NCBI GenBank assembly: GCA_040217815.1
Contig: JBEHWI010000004.1
Location: forward strand, 72,312 to 136,311
Length of the DNA: 64,000 nt
Direction: 5' to 3'
Source: UBA5314 sp040217815
Lineage (GTDB): Bacteria; Bacillota; Syntrophomonadia; Syntrophomonadales; Syntrophomonadaceae
In this document: positions 61,119 to 64,000 of the stretch, one piece after another
Layout: every line of letters starts with the position of its first letter
How positions within the stretch are numbered: position 1 is the stretch's first letter
Notes under the pieces: model-generated
Databases searched by the model: none
Told to the model about the DNA's origin: nothing
The model's input: only the letters and a program-made list of their open reading frames with translations
Made by a program: the position numbers and the translations under genes

Positions 61119-61252
61119 TTATCCCCCCTATATCCGCAAGCCCAATCGTTTACACGACCAGGAAAGATCCATTACAACATTCTATGGAATGAAAACTTAC
61201 CAGGTGAAAATTCGCAATGGGTGAGAAGCATAAGTTGAGGTCGGGTCGAAAA

Positions 61253-61282
61253 TTAAAAAAGGACCTCCGAGTGAGGAGATCC
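61253..61282 (-). terminator. Terminator of the M-box riboswitch
   Basis: On the minus strand GGATCTCC pairs with GGAGGTCC, followed by TTTTTT. It is 135 bases before the MgtE-domain start. Confidence 0.85.
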
Positions 61283-61497
61283 TTTTCGCGCCTAGACAAT
61301 CCCGGTTATGGGCGTGTTCGCACGGATACCAACTATCCTCTCTCGTCTGAGCTTTAACACTGTATAGCTAGGAGTTTCCTCCAGCCACATTAAGTAAAGC
61401 CTTAATCCGGCAGTACCTGTTCACCCGTTGGCGTCTCTCGACGTTTCGGGGCAGTGGCATATGTCTATATAGTAGCCTCACCTAACGAGGAAATATT
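61283..61497 (-). ncRNA. M-box (ykoK) magnesium riboswitch
   Basis: On the minus strand it has the M-box core blocks in order: CGTTAGGTGAGGCT, TGCCACTGCCCCGAAACGTC, GAGACGCCAACGGGT, ACAGGTACTGCCGGATTAAG and TTAATGTGGCTGGAGG. High Mg2+ folds it so that the downstream terminator forms and the operon is shut. It controls the soluble MgtE and Nramp-type genes. Confidence 0.95.
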
Positions 61498-61510
61498 TAT
61501 TTGCATGTTG

Positions 61511-61540
61511 ATTATAGGCACTTTACGCTCAAATCGTCAA
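61511..61540 (-). promoter_or_regulatory. Promoter of the M-box operon
   Basis: Minus strand TTGACG (61535-61540), 18-base spacer, TATAAT (61511-61516), about 15-20 bases before the M-box begins. Confidence 0.75.
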
Positions 61541-61648
61541 CAATAAACGCATGGTTTCTTCTCTTATAAAATAGATCGTTTAAATTTCGCCTCACCCATT
61601 TCGAGATTCATGCATTTATGAATTGGATTATCCCCCAGCGCCTTTTAT

Positions 61649-63442
61649 TCACAACTGGGGTTGCTTACTAATTCGCCTCTTCATTTCAATATATCTTTCA
61701 TGTATTCTTGTCATTTTCGGCCGCTCCAGATCTTCGTCCATTTCCTCTAAAAAATTTCTTTCCAGCTTTTCTAATAGACCGGCAGCTTCTTGCTCAGCCC
61801 CTGTTTGGGAAATATCATCATTTGCTTGAGCTGATTCCCCAGCCTCGGTAGCCTCTTCTGCCTCCTCAACCATCTCCAGCTCATTCAATGCTGCTTCATC
61901 TACTATTTCGGCTGTTTCAGTATTTTCAGGAACTTCTTGTGCAAGGTTATCAATATGATCAATTGATTTTTGGGAAAAGTCATAGGTAATAGTTATTTTC
62001 ATCTTTCCGTCTTTTTCGTCGGGCAATATTATCATATCTGTAAATTCGGGTTCTGGTGCTTCAGCTGCCGGTGATATTTCAAGACCTTTATTAGACTCAA
62101 CCGAATTATTGAGCCCCTCTGTCTCAGGTTGTTGGGGACTTTCTTCCACAGCAAATTCAGATTCCTCAACTGTTTCAGGGCCTTTGGAATGAGTTTCACA
62201 GGTTAAATCAACATCTTCTTCTAACTCCTCTTTTCTAATTCCCTCATCTTCTTCAAGTTCCTCGTTGATAACTTCACTGTCATACTCGGATAATTCCAGC
62301 ATTTCAAATTTCCCAGATTGCCTGGTTTCCAAAACAATCTGGCAGTCGCCATTTGGCTCAATAATATCAACAAATTTTAATTGTTGCAGGCTGTCCAGTA
62401 CTTCAGGTTTGTCGAGCTTTAACCCGCCGTCTTTCCCCTGCATCATTGGTTCATTCTGTATTTGATCTGTATCACTTTTTAAATCTTCGTCCTCTATAAG
62501 TTCTTCCTGGTTAACTTCATTATCCTCTTCAAGCACCCAGTCTATAACTTCCCCATTCTCCTCAGGCATTTCGTGCCTTTCATATTTTTCCTGGCCACTG
62601 TTTTCGGCAGCTACTGGCATATCACCAACATGATCAGTTACGCCTGACACATCTGATTCCTTACTTTTTTCTATTGATTCTGACTTTTCATACTTGAAGT
62701 TTATCTGTATTCCACTTTGCTCTGGCGCATTGGCTGATTGCTCTGTTTTATGCAAATCTTGATTTTCAGAGTCACCGTTGGGAACTTCAGTTGATAGATC
62801 ATAATCTATCTCAAGTTCTTCTTCACTGACATATTTACCATTTTCGCGTTCCCATTCTAATATTTGCTCATCTGTCTTGAGCAGGGCTTCTTCAACATCC
62901 TGGCCGCTGACCCATTCGGAATTCGAAGCAATTCTGACCGGAGCACTATCAGCGGCTTCCTGCTCCAGCTGATTATCATTTTGAATCGTTGCATCGGGTT
63001 CAATGGCACTTAACTTTTCTGCCTCCTCCGGTGCTTCCATCACTTCACCAATCAGTTCTTTTTCTGACAACTGGGGGACTTCCTGTCTTTCGGTTTTTTC
63101 GAACCTTGGATTGGTTGCCGGGGGTGTTTCCAACACCTCTTTCCTCTCAACTTCTTCCTGCAGCAAGGGGGTGCCGATTGCTATAGCGGTGGTTTCAACT
63201 TCACTTTCACCGGCAAATGTTTTCATCTTTTTGAGTTCAGGTGCCTGGACTTGTTTCTGAATGGCTCCGTTTTGGGGCATCTCGTCTATGTTTGTTGTTT
63301 CGTCTATAACCTTTTTAGGAACTGGATACGGTTTGGTCTTTACGAAAAAACTATCACAGAAGGGGCAGGACTTGTCTTCCGACAAGCCGGTAGCAAATTT
63401 GCTCCACTGCTTACAAAATTGGCAATGCAGCCAATAGGCCAT
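61649..63442 (-). CDS. Large acidic, low-complexity protein with N-terminal zinc ribbon
   Basis: A 597-residue protein. The first 33 residues have CQFC and CPFC about 15 residues apart, a zinc ribbon. The remaining 560 are dominated by Glu, Asp, Val and Ser (EEAEEATEAGESAQANDD, VINEELEEDEGIRKEELEED) with no domain that I recognise and a strong negative charge, so likely disordered. ATG 63442 follows AAAGGAG. The basic tail KRRISKQPQL ends it. Unknown function; a scaffold or nucleic-acid mimic is speculation. Confidence 0.65.
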   Translation of the reverse strand: MAYWLHCQFCKQWSKFATGLSEDKSCPFCDSFFVKTKPYPVPKKVIDETTNIDEMPQNGAIQKQVQAPELKKMKTFAGESEVETTAIAIGTPLLQEEVERKEVLETPPATNPRFEKTERQEVPQLSEKELIGEVMEAPEEAEKLSAIEPDATIQNDNQLEQEAADSAPVRIASNSEWVSGQDVEEALLKTDEQILEWERENGKYVSEEELEIDYDLSTEVPNGDSENQDLHKTEQSANAPEQSGIQINFKYEKSESIEKSKESDVSGVTDHVGDMPVAAENSGQEKYERHEMPEENGEVIDWVLEEDNEVNQEELIEDEDLKSDTDQIQNEPMMQGKDGGLKLDKPEVLDSLQQLKFVDIIEPNGDCQIVLETRQSGKFEMLELSEYDSEVINEELEEDEGIRKEELEEDVDLTCETHSKGPETVEESEFAVEESPQQPETEGLNNSVESNKGLEISPAAEAPEPEFTDMIILPDEKDGKMKITITYDFSQKSIDHIDNLAQEVPENTETAEIVDEAALNELEMVEEAEEATEAGESAQANDDISQTGAEQEAAGLLEKLERNFLEEMDEDLERPKMTRIHERYIEMKRRISKQPQL

Positions 63443-63623
63443 AAGTAATTATCTCCTTTCAAATTAGCCTGCTAAAAGTGCTCTTTTTAGCGTACAGACT
63501 GGTGAGCTTTCTAACATCTTATGGCGCGAAAGTTATTGTGTTACTATTTTTGTGCCAAACAAACACATTCCATCGAGGGTATATTTCATATTAATATCCC
63601 GGCATTTTGAGGGAAAGAATTAA

Positions 63624-64000
63624 TGACCTGCTCCCCGAAAACTGATCCACCTGCAATGTTAGTCTTGAGGTAAATTGAGTGTCCCCCAAAATTAGGTCCA
63701 GACATTACGAGAAAAATCTGATCCTTAAATCACCTGAGCCCGGGCTAGTTGGGCAAAAGCGGCCGGCGTCTGATTAGTTAGTGCGCTGTGCGGTCTGAAC
63801 TCATTGTAGTCCTTTTTCCACGTCTCGATCTTAATCCTGGCGTCTTCCAGGGACATAAACCAGTTGGTATTCAAGCACTCATCCCGAAAGCTGCCATTGA
63901 ACGATTCGATGTGGGCGTTGTCAATTGGCCTGCCTGGCCGGGAATACTCCAGTTGAACATGGTTGAAGTAAGCCCAAACATCCAAAGCCCTGGAGATAAA
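63624..64000. mobile_element. 3' end of an IS3-family insertion sequence (runs off the window)
   Basis: The region contains the transposase end and, from 63624, TGACCTGCTCCCCGAAAACT, an inverted-repeat-like terminus. A second similar sequence, TGTCCCCCAAAATTAGGTCC, starts at 63680, so two related ends are nested or one is a decayed remnant. The other end lies beyond 64000. Confidence 0.55.
63725..64000 (-). CDS. IS3-family transposase OrfB, C-terminal part (window edge)
   Basis: The minus-strand frame runs through the window edge and encodes 91 residues of an rve integrase core: ISRALDVWAYF, SRPGRPIDNAHIESFNGSFR with the catalytic Glu, and YNEFRPHSALTNQTPAAFA. This is the C-terminal third of OrfB of an IS3-type element. 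It is intact to its stop; the N-terminal part lies outside. Confidence 0.88.
   Translation of the reverse strand, partial: FISRALDVWAYFNHVQLEYSRPGRPIDNAHIESFNGSFRDECLNTNWFMSLEDARIKIETWKKDYNEFRPHSALTNQTPAAFAQLARAQVI

Noticed and set aside
1..64000. CRISPR array, rRNA operon or prophage
   Set aside because: No regularly spaced repeats, no rRNA-like blocks and no phage structural or integrase genes were seen; the only transposase is the IS3 part at the right edge.

Overview
The window reads as a chromosomal segment of an anaerobic, Gram-positive, probably motile clostridial bacterium of roughly 50% GC. Grounds: strong AGGAGG-type ribosome binding sites, frequent GTG and TTG starts, a class I hybrid-cluster protein, a YedF/cysteine desulfurase selenium-type pair, several lipoproteins without outer-membrane systems, and cation riboswitches typical of Firmicutes. 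The lineage (Peptococcaceae or Syntrophomonadaceae-like) is inference. I see no rRNA, tRNA or CRISPR array.

Layout. 1-6.3 kb: two tandem DegV genes (the first cut by the window edge), an MFS transporter, a class V aminotransferase, an SDR reductase, a ferredoxin and a YaaH-type acetate transporter. 6.4-14.1 kb: a redox block with cupin, hcp and an Rrf2 regulator (hcp and the regulator share an operator-like box), a cysteine desulfurase/YedF pair, and a very large FAD/Fe-S/CCG oxidoreductase with a Met-rich tail. 14.5-20.3 kb: a B12-binding radical SAM protein, a self-regulated tetR-emrA-emrB efflux operon and a cupin. 20.8-28.9 kb: an HD hydrolase with an ADP-ribosyltransferase-like N-terminus, a diguanylate cyclase, a DNRLRE protein, two aminotransferases, a Fur-box-controlled FeoB-like permease without its G domain, and a GNAT. 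29-36.8 kb: two lipoproteins, a NodIJ-like ABC exporter, a candidate structured RNA, a second DNRLRE protein, a cysteine-less FmdE-like protein and an SRAP peptidase. 36.9-41.8 kb: a two-component system, an MBL hydrolase and a lipoprotein, with a MITE-like element.

41.8-51 kb is an ion-homeostasis block: an ArsB/NhaD transporter behind a structured, terminator-ending leader; a KimA-like potassium importer; a KdpD lacking its N-terminal domain with KdpE; a CPA2 K+/H+ antiporter with TrkA domains behind an attenuator-like leader; and a small zinc ribbon. No kdpFABC is present. 51-57.5 kb: an MBL hydrolase, an NlpC/P60-like protein, an AIM24 protein, a membrane protein/HTH pair with a palindromic operator, and a Ro60 (TROVE-vWA) protein preceded by a folded RNA that may be its Y RNA. 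57.5-64 kb: a truncated glycosyltransferase, a flagellin-C-terminus mini-protein, an M-box riboswitch driving a membrane-less MgtE protein plus an Nramp-related transporter, a large acidic zinc-ribbon protein, and the end of an IS3-family element.

Most striking: the M-box operon pairing a soluble MgtE sensor (PRC barrel, MgtE_N, CBS) with an Nramp-type permease whose TM1 motif is DNDAGG; the Ro60/RNA pair; and the potassium cluster that rewires KdpDE away from KdpFABC. Short dispersed repeats (48-bp inverted copies 5.8 kb apart, TIR-bounded elements, AGTACTA-ended units) lie between genes from 28.8 to 46.2 kb.
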